A stretch of 64,000 nucleotides of DNA from Chondrinema litorale (GTDB taxonomy: Bacteria > Bacteroidota > Bacteroidia > Cytophagales > Flammeovirgaceae): assembly GCF_026250525.1 (NCBI RefSeq), contig NZ_CP111043.1, forward strand, positions 3,795,001-3,859,000, read 5' to 3'. The stretch's first letter is position 1; each line of letters starts with the position of its first letter. The position numbers and the translations under genes were made by a program. Shown here one piece after another: positions 1-8,902 of this stretch. The notes beneath the pieces were generated by a model. It was not told where the DNA came from, ran no database searches, and saw only the letters and a list, made by a program, of their open reading frames with translations.

Positions 1-271
1 ATGGCAATCTGATTATTTGAGCATAGAAGATTTAGATATTATGCGCAATGAAATTTTTGCTGAATATGGTTATAGATTTCAATCTGAAAAATGGCAAAAG
101 TACTTTTCTAATAAAAAGTGGTACAAGCCGAGATATGATAATGTAGATGACCAGCTCACAGAAATTGACAAGGCGAACATTAAAGTAATTCTCCAAACAA
201 AAGAAGCCATGCAGGGTAAAGAAGAAGAATTTACTAAGAAAAGACCTTCAACTTATTATGCTGCTGGTTAA
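1..271 (+). CDS. C-terminal part of a YARHG-domain protein (partial, cut by window edge)
   Basis: The reading frame is open to the left edge (first full codon at base 2), so only the last 90 or so residues are visible and the true start lies outside. They match the YARHG domain: a Leu/Asp-rich helix followed by the hallmark Arg-Asn-Glu-Ile-Phe-Ala and Gly-Tyr-Arg-Phe, then a Tyr-Phe and a Trp-Tyr pair about 20 residues on. YARHG is usually an extracytoplasmic domain of unknown function at the C-terminus of secreted or lipid-anchored proteins; nothing here shows a catalytic role. The next gene overlaps its last 14 bases, so the two are probably translated from one message. Domain call firm, full-length product unknown. 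Confidence 0.8.
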   Translation, partial: WQSDYLSIEDLDIMRNEIFAEYGYRFQSEKWQKYFSNKKWYKPRYDNVDDQLTEIDKANIKVILQTKEAMQGKEEEFTKKRPSTYYAAG

Positions 272-875
272 AAGGAGCTATTTTTTTATTGCATTTATCA
301 TCGGGCTATTAATCTTATTAAAGTCTCTGGATTACATAGAACCAGATTTTACCAGAGGCTTTTTAATAGATAAACAGGAGGTATTTCATTTTTATAAGTT
401 TCCCTTATTTGCTCATATGTTTGCTTCGCCAGTGGTGTTACTTACTGGTATAATTCAATTTGTATGGCCACAAAACAAGTTACATAAACCCTTAGGCTGG
501 CTCTATGTATTACTGGTAATTTTGTTTGCTGCCCCTTCGGGTTTTCTCATGTCTTTTTATGCCATTGGAGGAATTTTAAGCACCATCAGTTTTGGCATTC
601 TGTCTTTATTGTGGATTTATTTTACCTACAAAGCCTTTCGGTTTGCAGTAAAGCAAAACATCGTTAAGCATCAACAGTACATGGCGAGGAGTTTTATTTT
701 AACTAACTCGGCAGTGCTTTTAAGAATCTTCTCTTATATCAATAACCACTTTAAACTCAGCGATTCTTTAGATAGCTACATTCTAATTTCTTGGTTAAGT
801 TGGCTGCCTTGGATTTTAATCTATGAGCTAATTTTATACTCCAAAACAAAGAAAACCCTCGTAAACAAAGCGTAG
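258..875 (+). CDS. DUF2306-family integral membrane protein
   Basis: A 205-residue polytopic membrane protein with about five to six hydrophobic segments (residues about 7-22, 52-70, 80-100, 103-123, 140-160 and 175-196). It fits the DUF2306 family of predicted membrane proteins: the loop between segments two and three carries the typical 'Gln-Phe ... His-Lys-Pro-Leu-Gly' stretch and the fourth loop carries 'His-Gln-Gln-Tyr-Met-Ala-Arg-Ser', both recurring in this family. Biochemical function is unknown. It starts with ATG inside the end of the YARHG gene (14-base overlap), implying translational coupling. No terminator hairpin is obvious after its stop. Confidence 0.75.
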   Translation: MLLVKRSYFFIAFIIGLLILLKSLDYIEPDFTRGFLIDKQEVFHFYKFPLFAHMFASPVVLLTGIIQFVWPQNKLHKPLGWLYVLLVILFAAPSGFLMSFYAIGGILSTISFGILSLLWIYFTYKAFRFAVKQNIVKHQQYMARSFILTNSAVLLRIFSYINNHFKLSDSLDSYILISWLSWLPWILIYELILYSKTKKTLVNKA

Positions 876-1219
876 CCAAAATGCTTGTTTTTGAAACATT
901 CACTTGCAAAACCATGTTTGTATATCTTAAGCTAAAAAAATTGTGACAAATTGAGTCGCTGCGTCTTACCTAAAAATTTGGGTGATTGAGAAAAAAATGC
1001 GAGTTATTACACTTTTAATGAGTTATTTTGCGGACGTTTTTTCTTTAGCAGTTTGTTAATAAGGGAATTGAATATCTGATTTTAAGGTTTTCTTATCCCA
1101 AATCAGCCCCGTTTAAATTGAAGAATTGAATTCTGTCCTTTTTTTGGCTGTTTGTAATTTAATTTACTGTTATCTTGAAAGCTTAAATAGACAACTATTA
1201 TTTAATAAATATTCATTTA
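876..1219. other. Intergenic stretch, leader of the subtilisin gene
   Basis: This AT-rich gap holds no convincing open frame. A 7-bp inverted repeat (CTGATTT at 1076-1082, AAATCAG at 1100-1106) could form a hairpin in the leader of the downstream protease. A TTTG at 1151 with TATCTTG at 1171 only partly fits the Bacteroidota promoter pattern (TTTG, about 19-21 bases, TAnnTTTG). I see no riboswitch-like structure. Confidence 0.3.
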
Positions 1220-2893
1220 ATGAAAGCACAACACATTTTATTAATTCTATCAACATATATCTATAGTGTTTCCTTAACATTTGCGACAGGAATAAATGCT
1301 ACAGATGAGGTTTTTTCTTACAGCGATACTACTAAAAAAGCACCTGAAAACTGGTTTAATCTAGACCGTGACGAAGATAATGTACAAGGTGTAAGCACTG
1401 AAAAAACTTATAAAGAATTACTGAAAGGTAAAGAATCTAAAACTGTAATTGTAGCCGTAATCGACGGTGGAGTAGATGTTGAGCACGAAGATTTACAAGG
1501 GAAAATTTGGGTAAATGAAGGCGAAATTCCTGGAAATGGCAAAGATGATGATGGCAACGGTTATGTTGATGATATTAACGGATGGAATTTCTTAGGTGGT
1601 AAAGACGGTGAAAACGTAAACTACGATACCTACGAGCTTACCAGAGAATATGTGAGACTATCTGAAAAATTTCAGGGAAAAACTGAGGAGAATCTTTCTA
1701 AAGATGAAAAGAAAGAGTTCGCATACTTTCAGGAATTAAAAGCAGAATATGATTCAAAAGTAACTGAAGCGAAAGAAGTTTATGACAACTACATGGGAAT
1801 GGCTGATGTAATTAAGCATTCTATGAGATTAATTTCTGCTTATTTAAATGTAACTGAAGAAGAGTTAACTCCAGACCAACTGGCTACTGTAAATTCTCCT
1901 GACGAAAAAATTAAAAGAGCTGCTTCTGTTTTAGGATATGCTTTGGAGAATGACATTAAAATGGAATATCTCGAAGAAGCGATTGAGTATTTTGAAAACC
2001 AATTAAAATACTTCTTAAATAAAGATTTTAACCCAAGAAACATTGTTGGTGACGATTACGACGATTTAACTAACAGGTTTTATGGTAACCCAGATGTAAC
2101 TGGTCCAGATGCAACTCACGGTACACACGTATCAGGTATTATCGCTGCTAACAGAAACAATGCACTTGGAATGAAGGGTGTAGCTAATGATGTAAAAATT
2201 ATGGCAATTAGAGCAGTACCAAACGGAGATGAGCACGATAAAGACGTAGCAAACGCAATCCGTTATGCAGTAGATAATGGTGCTGATATTATCAACATGA
2301 GCTTTGGTAAAGGTTACTCTCCAAACAAAAAATATGTAGACGAAGCAGTTGTTTATGCTGAGTCTAAAGGTGTATTACTTGTACATGCTGCTGGTAACGA
2401 TAGTGAGAACTTAGACGAAGGTAAAAACTTCCCAAATAAGAATCTTGAAATCAGAAAGAAGCCAGCGAAAAACTGGATAGAAATTGGAGCTTCTTCTTGG
2501 GGTGGTTCAGATAACTTTGTGGGTGAGTTTTCTAACTACGGTAAAAAATCTGTAGATGTATTTGCTCCGGGCGTTGATATTTACTCAACTATGCCGGGTT
2601 CTAAATATGAAAACCAAAACGGAACAAGTATGGCTTCTCCGGTTGCTGCTGGTGTAGCTGCTTTAGTGCTTTCTTACTACCCAGACTTAACGGCAGTTCA
2701 GTTAAAAGATATTCTAATGAAGTCTTCTTCTAAATTTGATAAGATGGAAGTAAACATGCCAGGTGAGCCAGAAACAGAAGATGGAGACGATACTGTAGAG
2801 TTTGAAAAACTTTCTGTTACTGGTGGAATCGTAAACTCATTTGAAGCTGTAAAGCTTGCAGAGTCTATGAACTTGAAAAGTAAAAAGAGATAA
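1220..2893 (+). CDS. Secreted subtilisin-like serine peptidase (S8 family)
   Basis: A 557-residue exported protease. A hydrophobic signal peptide covers residues 1-23. The S8 catalytic triad is complete: Asp82 in 'AVIDGGVD', His300 in 'HGTHVSG' and Ser470 in 'GTSMASP'. Between Asp and His lies an insertion that makes the gap about 218 residues, far longer than the roughly 30-60 of classical subtilisins; it starts with an Asp/Gly-rich, probably Ca-binding loop ('GKDDDGNGYVDD') and continues with charged helices at about 130-270. Such long insertions recur in Bacteroidota S8 proteins. No propeptide or type IX C-terminal signal is clear, so it probably ends in the periplasm. Transcribed alone, it ends at a strong terminator. 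Likely a general extracytoplasmic protease; substrate unknown. Confidence 0.9.
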   Translation: MKAQHILLILSTYIYSVSLTFATGINATDEVFSYSDTTKKAPENWFNLDRDEDNVQGVSTEKTYKELLKGKESKTVIVAVIDGGVDVEHEDLQGKIWVNEGEIPGNGKDDDGNGYVDDINGWNFLGGKDGENVNYDTYELTREYVRLSEKFQGKTEENLSKDEKKEFAYFQELKAEYDSKVTEAKEVYDNYMGMADVIKHSMRLISAYLNVTEEELTPDQLATVNSPDEKIKRAASVLGYALENDIKMEYLEEAIEYFENQLKYFLNKDFNPRNIVGDDYDDLTNRFYGNPDVTGPDATHGTHVSGIIAANRNNALGMKGVANDVKIMAIRAVPNGDEHDKDVANAIRYAVDNGADIINMSFGKGYSPNKKYVDEAVVYAESKGVLLVHAAGNDSENLDEGKNFPNKNLEIRKKPAKNWIEIGASSWGGSDNFVGEFSNYGKKSVDVFAPGVDIYSTMPGSKYENQNGTSMASPVAAGVAALVLSYYPDLTAVQLKDILMKSSSKFDKMEVNMPGEPETEDGDDTVEFEKLSVTGGIVNSFEAVKLAESMNLKSKKR

Positions 2894-2913
2894 TCTAGAA
2901 TAGAGATAAATAG

Positions 2914-2950
2914 AAAGGGGGCTTGATTAAAAAATCATCCCCCTTTTTTT
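2914..2950. terminator. Bidirectional intrinsic terminator between convergent genes
   Basis: A GGGGG/CCCCC stem extended by TTGATT/AATCA with an A-rich loop, followed by seven T on the + strand and preceded by AAA. It serves the subtilisin gene and overlaps the stop codon of the convergent coiled-coil gene. Confidence 0.8.
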
Positions 2951-3503
2951 ATAAGCCTAGTTTTTTCTTTAATTCATTTAAGGCATCCTGATCTTTAAAT
3001 TTCTTCACTGTGTTTTCCATATCTCGCTCTGCCCTTATCTTTTTAGCTTCTTCTTCAATACTTTCTGTTTTTGGGGGTTGAGGTGTTTCTGGTGGAGTAG
3101 GAGTAATTGGATCAGAATCGCTCTGCTGTGTTGCCTGTTTTTTGGCTTCAGATTCATATAAATCAGATAGAATTTCTCTGGCATTTACCTTTTGCTGCAT
3201 GCGATTAAGCATGGCAACAGTTTCTTGCTCAAGTTTAGAAATAATCTGTGTGTCGGCCTCTTTTACCTCGCTTTCTTTTACTTCTTTTATCTGATCAATT
3301 AGCTCTTTATTAGCTTCAATTTGGCTTTGTGTAGCCTCCTGATGTGCATTGATTTTTTGGCTCAAATTATCATCTGGTGTTGTCTTATTTAGAAATTCGC
3401 TAATTGTTTTCAGGTCTAGTTTTAAAGCTGTAGTTTGCTCTTCGAGTGTACTAATACTTTTCTCTAATCTTTCTTTAATCGTTTGGATTTCTTCTTGTGT
3501 CAT
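2949..3503 (-). CDS. Coiled-coil protein of unknown function (second of pair)
   Basis: A 184-residue, highly charged protein without signal peptide or membrane segment, so presumably cytoplasmic. Residues 1-125 are almost continuous heptad-like Glu/Lys/Leu helix (predicted coiled coil). A Pro/Thr/Gln-rich linker (about 128-150, 'TPTPPETPQPP') follows, then a charged C-terminal helix ending 'LNELKKKLGL'. No enzymatic motif is visible and I do not recognise a named family. Its start lies 3 bases after the stop of the upstream coiled-coil gene, so the two form an operon and may act as partners, for example as a structural or scaffold assembly. That role is inference from composition and spacing only. 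Confidence 0.6.
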   Translation of the reverse strand: MTQEEIQTIKERLEKSISTLEEQTTALKLDLKTISEFLNKTTPDDNLSQKINAHQEATQSQIEANKELIDQIKEVKESEVKEADTQIISKLEQETVAMLNRMQQKVNAREILSDLYESEAKKQATQQSDSDPITPTPPETPQPPKTESIEEEAKKIRAERDMENTVKKFKDQDALNELKKKLGL

Positions 3504-3506
3504 AAT

Positions 3507-4115
3507 TTATTTTTTGAAGCTCATAAATGCTTTTCTGATGTGCTCAAATGCCTCTTTAAGTTCATTAGTGAAATTATCTATTTTGTCTTCACTAACATAC
3601 TTATTAGTATCTATTTTTTGCTTTACATTGTTTATTTCATTTCGAAGTTGCTGCTTCCACTTCTCCAGATCATCTCCTTTTTTTTCTGCATACTTTTTTT
3701 GTATGGAAAATTCCATTTGAAGCTTATCCAAGAGTTGTTTGTATTGTAGTTGTGCTTTTCCCTTAAACTTATCAGACTCTTGCTCAAGCTCTTTATAAAT
3801 GTCGTCTAAATGATCTCTCATGTTTTTAGTCTTTGTCTCAGCCTTGTCGAAATTATTATAAGAGAAATTAAAATTAGCGTTGAGTAGCTCTATTAAATCT
3901 TTACCTTCTTTTTCGAGTTTTTCTAGATGAACAGAACCTTCACGACCAACTTCTTTTGCGTGGTTTCTAATGTTTTCAATATTATTATTCAGTTCGTCTC
4001 TTTTCTTCTCAAAAAGGTCTTTGGCATCTTTAGAACCTAAGTTTAACTGTACTTCTAGTGTTTCAAGATTCTTTTTTAAACTCGAAAGAATTTCTTCCAG
4101 ACGTTTATTTTTCAT
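3507..4115 (-). CDS. Coiled-coil protein of unknown function (first of pair)
   Basis: A 202-residue Lys/Glu-rich, almost wholly helical protein. Long amphipathic segments (about 1-75 and 85-200) with heptad-spaced Leu/Ile resemble apolipoprotein-like or tropomyosin-like coiled coils. It has no signal peptide, Cys cluster or nucleotide-binding motif. It is first in a two-gene unit with the following coiled-coil gene (3-base gap), and the two are similar in composition though not obviously in sequence. I cannot assign a function. The same-strand dipeptidase gene further right ends 88 bases before this start, with no clear terminator between, so read-through is possible. Confidence 0.6.
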   Translation of the reverse strand: MKNKRLEEILSSLKKNLETLEVQLNLGSKDAKDLFEKKRDELNNNIENIRNHAKEVGREGSVHLEKLEKEGKDLIELLNANFNFSYNNFDKAETKTKNMRDHLDDIYKELEQESDKFKGKAQLQYKQLLDKLQMEFSIQKKYAEKKGDDLEKWKQQLRNEINNVKQKIDTNKYVSEDKIDNFTNELKEAFEHIRKAFMSFKK

Positions 4116-4203
4116 GTATCAGTTGTTTTGAATGGTAATTTGATTCATTTCAATTACTCATTGAAAATATACATAAAAATACGAAGACAATAAAAGGAGT
4201 GTT

Positions 4204-4968
4204 TTAGTCTTGCGAAATACAAGGCACTGGTTCATCACTTATTCTAAATACTTTGGCATTAAAAGAGTAGTGCCACCATTCGGAAGTGATGCTTTTAAAA
4301 CCATATTTCTCTAAGGTAGATTTTAGCAATAATCTGTTTTGTAGTACTTCTTCTGAAAGTCCTTGGTAAGCATGATGTGCCTCTCTACCGAAAAAATCAA
4401 ATTCAGTACCCATATCGAGAGGAGTACCTGTTTCTAAATCGTAAAGTGATAAGTCAACAGCATTGCCTCTATTATGCATTGAGCCTTTTTGTGGATCGGC
4501 TACATAAATAGGGTTAGGCACAATCTCCCACATTTTTTGTTGTACAGAAATTGGGCGGTAACAATCGAATAACAACATGCCATAGCCAAGTTTAATCAAT
4601 TCTTGTTGAGCTGCTACTAGTGAATCAGCTACTATTTTTCTGAGTAGGCAATTGGCACAATCGTATAAAGCTTGTTTGGTAAAGTTATTATCGGTAGCGT
4701 ATCTGATGTCTAGTTTAAAACTATTACTATATCTCGCTAGTTCAATAAAAGCAGAATCGGGGAGGAGGGCTATACTATCTAAAAAGTTATTTTGTTGTGA
4801 AATTTTAGATTCGAGTGTATCGGTGATTCTTAAGCTAGAATCTATTGAAGGGCTAGGTAAAGTATCAGCCATTACAGTAGTTACTTTTTCTTCATTATTC
4901 TTATTGTTACAAGAATAAAGGCAAGTAAAACCCGCAATGGCTAATATAATTAAGTAATTTTTATGCAT
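4204..4968 (-). CDS. D-alanyl-D-alanine dipeptidase, VanX/DdpX-like lipoprotein (M15D)
   Basis: A 254-residue lipoprotein: hydrophobic N-terminus with lipobox Leu-Tyr-Ser-Cys (Cys20), then a Ser/Thr-rich tether and a VanX-type zinc peptidase domain from about residue 72. The metal site is complete: His165 and Asp172 in 'SMHNRGNAVD' (S-x-H-x-x-G-x-A-x-D) and His233 after the catalytic base Glu230 ('EWWHY'); Arg138 in 'CYRP' matches the transition-state Arg of VanX. The family cleaves D-Ala-D-Ala, usually to recycle peptidoglycan dipeptide; no vanH/vanA-like ligase lies nearby, so vancomycin resistance is not suggested. Its start codon directly abuts the stop of the threonine aldolase gene (no gap), so the two are one operon. 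Confidence 0.88.
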   Translation of the reverse strand: MHKNYLIILAIAGFTCLYSCNNKNNEEKVTTVMADTLPSPSIDSSLRITDTLESKISQQNNFLDSIALLPDSAFIELARYSNSFKLDIRYATDNNFTKQALYDCANCLLRKIVADSLVAAQQELIKLGYGMLLFDCYRPISVQQKMWEIVPNPIYVADPQKGSMHNRGNAVDLSLYDLETGTPLDMGTEFDFFGREAHHAYQGLSEEVLQNRLLLKSTLEKYGFKSITSEWWHYSFNAKVFRISDEPVPCISQD

Positions 4969-5976
4969 TTATATTGAATGAATTGCTTGCAATGTGTGCT
5001 CAAGCATATCATCAGTAAAGTCTAAGTGTGTAACCATACGAACATGTACAGGGCTAAAAGTAATACACTTTACACCTTTTTCAGCCAATGTCTTTACCAT
5101 TTCTGCTGAGTTTTTTACTTTAAAAATCACAATGTTTGTCTCAACTGGATACATATCTTCTACAAATGCGGCTTCTTTTAAAGCATTTGCCAGTTGTTTA
5201 GCTCTTCGGTGATCATCATTAAGTCTTTCTACATGATGATCAAGCGCATAAGTACCTGCTGAAGCAATAAGACCTGCTTGTCTCATACCTCCACCCATCA
5301 CTTTTCTTAATCTTACGGCTTTAATTCTTGGTATACCATTAAAAAGTAAAACAGAACCAATAGGAGCGCCTAAACCTTTAGAAAGACAAACTGAGATAGT
5401 TTTAAACAACCTACCATATTCTTTAGGAGAATCGTTGGTAACTACCAAAGCATTAAATAGTCTTGCGCCATCTAAGTGTAGATGCAAAGCGTGTTTCTCA
5501 CAAACAGCTGCTATTTTTCTTATTTCTTCCATATCGTAAATAGCACCACCACCTTTGTTCATGGTATTTTCGAGTGCTACTATCTTAGAAATAGGTTGAT
5601 GTAGATCGTCAGGGTTAATTGCTGCTTCCACTTGTTCGGCAGTAATCATTCCTCTGTCTCCATCTATTAGTTTAGAGCTTATAAGTGAATTATAAGCTAT
5701 ACCACCACCTTCGTAAATTTGGATATGGGAGTTTTTATCACAGATAATTTCTTCCATAGGTTGAGTGAGCAACTTAATTCCAATCTGGTTTGTCATGGTA
5801 CCAGAAGGACAGAAAATGGCATCGTCCATTCCAAACATTTCAGCCATTTTTCTTTCAAGTTCGGCTACACTCGGATCTTCTCCATAAACATCGTCACCAA
5901 TAGGAGCTTGCATCATAAATTGCAACATCTCAGGCGTGGGGCGCGTAAATGTATCGCTTCTTAAATCTGCAATCAT
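4969..5976 (-). CDS. ltaE: Low-specificity L-threonine aldolase
   Basis: A 335-residue fold-type I PLP enzyme that splits L-threonine or L-allo-threonine into glycine and acetaldehyde in the cytoplasm. Recognisable blocks are the N-terminal 'DLRSDTFTRPT', 'GDDVYGEDP', the substrate/PLP segment around 'CPSGTMTNQ' (56-64), 'HLDGAR' (167-172, the Asp contacting the PLP nitrogen) and the Schiff-base Lys200 in 'LSKGLGAP'. Length matches the family. It leads the operon with the D-Ala-D-Ala dipeptidase gene, which begins immediately at its stop; both free small amino acids, a loose functional link at best. An inverted-repeat terminator separates it from the upstream aldehyde dehydrogenase, so it probably has its own promoter in the short gap. 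Confidence 0.92.
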   Translation of the reverse strand: MIADLRSDTFTRPTPEMLQFMMQAPIGDDVYGEDPSVAELERKMAEMFGMDDAIFCPSGTMTNQIGIKLLTQPMEEIICDKNSHIQIYEGGGIAYNSLISSKLIDGDRGMITAEQVEAAINPDDLHQPISKIVALENTMNKGGGAIYDMEEIRKIAAVCEKHALHLHLDGARLFNALVVTNDSPKEYGRLFKTISVCLSKGLGAPIGSVLLFNGIPRIKAVRLRKVMGGGMRQAGLIASAGTYALDHHVERLNDDHRRAKQLANALKEAAFVEDMYPVETNIVIFKVKNSAEMVKTLAEKGVKCITFSPVHVRMVTHLDFTDDMLEHTLQAIHSI

Positions 5977-6008
5977 CGTAAATTTTAAAATAGAAAATAT
6001 AAAACAAT

Positions 6009-6034
6009 GAAGTAGAAAGTTTGTATTCTACTTC
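6009..6034 (-). terminator. Probable terminator after the aldehyde dehydrogenase gene
   Basis: A perfect 9-bp inverted repeat (GAAGTAGAA / TTCTACTTC, 8-base loop). On the minus strand it is followed by a T-rich but broken tail (ATTGTTTTATATTTT), so termination may be partial. Confidence 0.5.
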
Positions 6035-6073
6035 GGTAAGTAAGTAATAAAGAAAAGGTTAATTTTTTTAGTC

Positions 6074-7441
6074 TTATAGTTCTCTTAGGTGATAAGCTTT
6101 TGGTTGTACAAATGCTCTAATTCCCTGATAGGAGAGAGTTGAACCTATACCAGAATTTTTTCTACCCGACCATGGCGATGTAGGAGAAACCCTATCGCAG
6201 CAGTTCCAGTAGGTTGTTCCAGCATTAACTTTACTAAGGATATTGCTTGCTCTTTCTTCGTCAGATGAAAAAACGGCTGCAGTTAATCCATAGCTTGTTT
6301 CGTTCATTAGTGCAATGGCTTCTTCATCGCTTTCAACTTTTTGGATTCCAACTAAAGGGCCAAAAGTTTCATCTACCATTAAGCTCATATCGTGATTTAC
6401 ATCGGTAAGCACTGTGGGCTCAAAGAAATATCCTTTAGATTCCAGAGACTCATCACCAGTAAGTAATTTTGCTCCTTTATCAAGCGCATCATTCACCTGA
6501 AATAAAAGGAAGTTTAGCTGCTCTTTTCTGGCAACTGGCCCCATGTCGGTATCTTCGCGAGTTGGGTCACCTACTCTAAGCATTTCAGTTTCTTTCACAA
6601 ATGCTTTTACAAAAGCATCATAGATTTTTTCATGAACGTAGATTCTTTCTACTGCACAGCAGCTTTGGCCACTGTTGTAAAATTTACCTTCAACAGCTTG
6701 TGCTGCACTAAAGGCTATATCTTTTACATCGTCTGCTACATATAATGGATCTTTTCCACCTAGCTCCATTTGTAGAGGAACCATTTTAGGAGCGATTTCT
6801 GAGGCAATTTTTTGGCCTGTAAGGTATGAACCAGTAAAATAATATCCTTGAAGTGGTAATTTTAATAGTGCCTCTCCAGTGGCTTTTCCGCCAGTTACTG
6901 TTTTAAATACATTTTCGGGTACTCCGGCTTTATATAGCAATTCTGCTATTTTTAATCCGGTAAGTGAGGTATATTCAGAAGGTTTGTAAAATACTGCATT
7001 ACCAGAAAGAAGCGCTGGAATAAATACATTATACCCTACATTATATGGGTAATTCCATGCAGAAATATTAGCAATGATACCGAGTGGCTCATAAACTATT
7101 TTTTCTTTGGTTGCGCCTTCTGTTACAGTCCATTCTTCAGCTAACCATTTTTTTATATTATTTAAGAAGTACTCAATTCTACCATGAGCACCATTAATTT
7201 CGTTTTTGGCTTGATTTACTGGTTTCCCCATTTCTGATGTAAGCAAGGTAGCCAACTCATCGATTGACTCTTTTACCAGTTCTCCAAATTTCTGAATTAT
7301 AGCTATACGGTCGTCTAGGCTGGTGTCATTCCAAATTTTTTGCCCATTAATTAATTCCAGATAAATGCTTTGAATATCTTCAGAAGAGAATTCTTTTACA
7401 TTTCCTATTACTTCTTCGGTAGAGGGGTTAATAATTTTCAT
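6074..7441 (-). CDS. NAD(P)-dependent aldehyde dehydrogenase (succinate-semialdehyde DH-like)
   Basis: A 455-residue ALDH-superfamily protein that oxidises an aldehyde to the acid. The family hallmarks are present: 'SAWNYP' (cofactor entry, about 127-132), 'KPSEYT', the glycine-rich 'FTGSYLTGQ' (202-210), general base Glu226 in 'MELGGKDP', catalytic Cys261 in 'NSGQSCC', and the late 'DETFGP' motif. The short N-terminus and overall look are closest to succinate-semialdehyde or betaine-type dehydrogenases, but the substrate cannot be read from sequence. It is flanked by terminators on both sides (the lepB terminator upstream, an inverted repeat downstream), so it is a single-gene unit with a promoter in the 156-base gap before it. 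Confidence 0.9.
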   Translation of the reverse strand: MKIINPSTEEVIGNVKEFSSEDIQSIYLELINGQKIWNDTSLDDRIAIIQKFGELVKESIDELATLLTSEMGKPVNQAKNEINGAHGRIEYFLNNIKKWLAEEWTVTEGATKEKIVYEPLGIIANISAWNYPYNVGYNVFIPALLSGNAVFYKPSEYTSLTGLKIAELLYKAGVPENVFKTVTGGKATGEALLKLPLQGYYFTGSYLTGQKIASEIAPKMVPLQMELGGKDPLYVADDVKDIAFSAAQAVEGKFYNSGQSCCAVERIYVHEKIYDAFVKAFVKETEMLRVGDPTREDTDMGPVARKEQLNFLLFQVNDALDKGAKLLTGDESLESKGYFFEPTVLTDVNHDMSLMVDETFGPLVGIQKVESDEEAIALMNETSYGLTAAVFSSDEERASNILSKVNAGTTYWNCCDRVSPTSPWSGRKNSGIGSTLSYQGIRAFVQPKAYHLREL

Positions 7442-7562
7442 AAAAATTAATTAGGAATAAAGTAAGTCTCAGAAATTTAAATGATGTAAGTATTGATTAA
7501 TGAAATTTCAAATTAGACCTTGAAATTAGTTAGCTTATGGGGTAAAAAAAAAATATTGTCTA

Positions 7563-7592
7563 AGAAAAAAGCCGCTTATTTTTAAGCGGCTT
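7563..7592 (-). terminator. Intrinsic terminator of lepB
   Basis: A perfect stem AAGCCGCTTA / TAAGCGGCTT with a TTTT loop. Read on the minus strand it is followed by a T run (complement of 7563-7568). It lies immediately after the lepB stop. Confidence 0.88.
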
Positions 7593-7597
7593 AGTTT

Positions 7598-8725
7598 TTA
7601 TTCGATTAATTTAAAAATCCGGCTCCATCTAATTCTTGTGAATATATCTGAAAGTCCTCCGTCAGGGCCTACAGGCTCCACAGACCACCAGATTAATAAG
7701 CCTTTTCCTAAAATATGATCTTCTGGTACAAAACCCCAAATTCTTGAATCTTGAGAATTGTGTCTATTGTCACCCATCATGAAGTAGTAGTTCTGTTTAA
7801 AAGTATATTCAGTAACTACATTTCCATCTAAATACAATTTGCCTCCTTCAACTTTTGCATCTTCGTTACCCTCAAATTGCAAAATTGCTTTTTCGTATAA
7901 AGGCAATGTCATTGAGTCAATGGCTATTTTATCTCCTTCTTTAGGAATATAAAGAGGGCCGAAGTTGTCAAGACTCCAATCGTATAGTGGTGAATTAGGG
8001 AATGTTCTAGCTGCATCTTGACCAATTTCAAAAGTTATTTCTTCTACATCTTTCACAAAATCGTAAGATTCTAGCTTTTTTACTTTTTCATCACTACTCT
8101 GGATATAATATTCGGTTCCAGAGTTGCTTCTGCTAGTCATAGGATCAGTGTAATCTGTAATATCAAGATTTTCAAAAACTCTACTTTTAATTAAAGTATT
8201 AGCAGTAACCTTATAACTGGTTTGCATTTCCTCAGGTGCAGGAAGTAGTTCGCCATTTATATATACATCTTTATTTTTAATCTCAAGTTTATCTCCAGAT
8301 ATACCAATACAACGCTTAATATAATTCGTTCTTAAATCTACTGGATATTTATTGTATTCATCAGGATAGTTAAAAACTACTACATCGTTGTTTTTCACAT
8401 CAGTAAAACCTGGTAATCTGAATTGTGGTAGTTGAATCCAATCTACATAAGAAGGGATTTCTGTACCCCAGATTTTCTGGTGAGTTAAAGGTACCTGTAA
8501 AGGTGTTTTAGGTGTTCTTGCTCCATAATGAACCTTGCTTACAAATAGGAAATCGCCTACAAGTAAAGATTTTTCCATTGATGGAGTAGGGATAGTAAAT
8601 GCTTCTATAAAGAGCCATCTGATGATAGTTGCAGCTATTACAGCAAAAACAATAGCATCAACCCATTCTCTAACTGGCCCTTTTTTAGGCTTCTCAGAAG
8701 TTTTTTCTTTTTCTTTTAACTTCAT
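7598..8725 (-). CDS. lepB: Signal peptidase I
   Basis: A 375-residue type I signal peptidase, the inner-membrane enzyme that removes Sec/Tat signal peptides. A basic N-terminus is followed by a transmembrane anchor at about 24-41. The catalytic Ser49 sits in 'PTPSMEKSL' and the Lys137 general base in 'NYIKRCIGISGD'; the late box 'MGDNRHNSQDSRIWG' (box E) is also present. The protein is longer than E. coli LepB because of inserted segments between Ser and Lys and around 170-270, as is normal for Bacteroidota. The same-strand dapB gene ends 177 bases upstream; whether they share a transcript is unclear. It ends at a strong terminator. Confidence 0.95.
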   Translation of the reverse strand: MKLKEKEKTSEKPKKGPVREWVDAIVFAVIAATIIRWLFIEAFTIPTPSMEKSLLVGDFLFVSKVHYGARTPKTPLQVPLTHQKIWGTEIPSYVDWIQLPQFRLPGFTDVKNNDVVVFNYPDEYNKYPVDLRTNYIKRCIGISGDKLEIKNKDVYINGELLPAPEEMQTSYKVTANTLIKSRVFENLDITDYTDPMTSRSNSGTEYYIQSSDEKVKKLESYDFVKDVEEITFEIGQDAARTFPNSPLYDWSLDNFGPLYIPKEGDKIAIDSMTLPLYEKAILQFEGNEDAKVEGGKLYLDGNVVTEYTFKQNYYFMMGDNRHNSQDSRIWGFVPEDHILGKGLLIWWSVEPVGPDGGLSDIFTRIRWSRIFKLIE

Positions 8726-8902
8726 TAGATATTATTTTTTTAAACTCAAAAACCGTTGATAAATAGAAACATCCATATAACAACTTCAACGGCACGCAAA
8801 GATACTGGCAATTTGATGAATTCTGCCAAAGTAATGCTAAATTATATCAATTGCGATTATTTAGTTGCTAAAATTTTATGAATGGTAGATAATTATTACT
8901 AA

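Noticed and set aside
7598..8725. Signal peptidase as unusually long
   Set aside because: Longer LepB proteins with inserts are normal in Bacteroidota.
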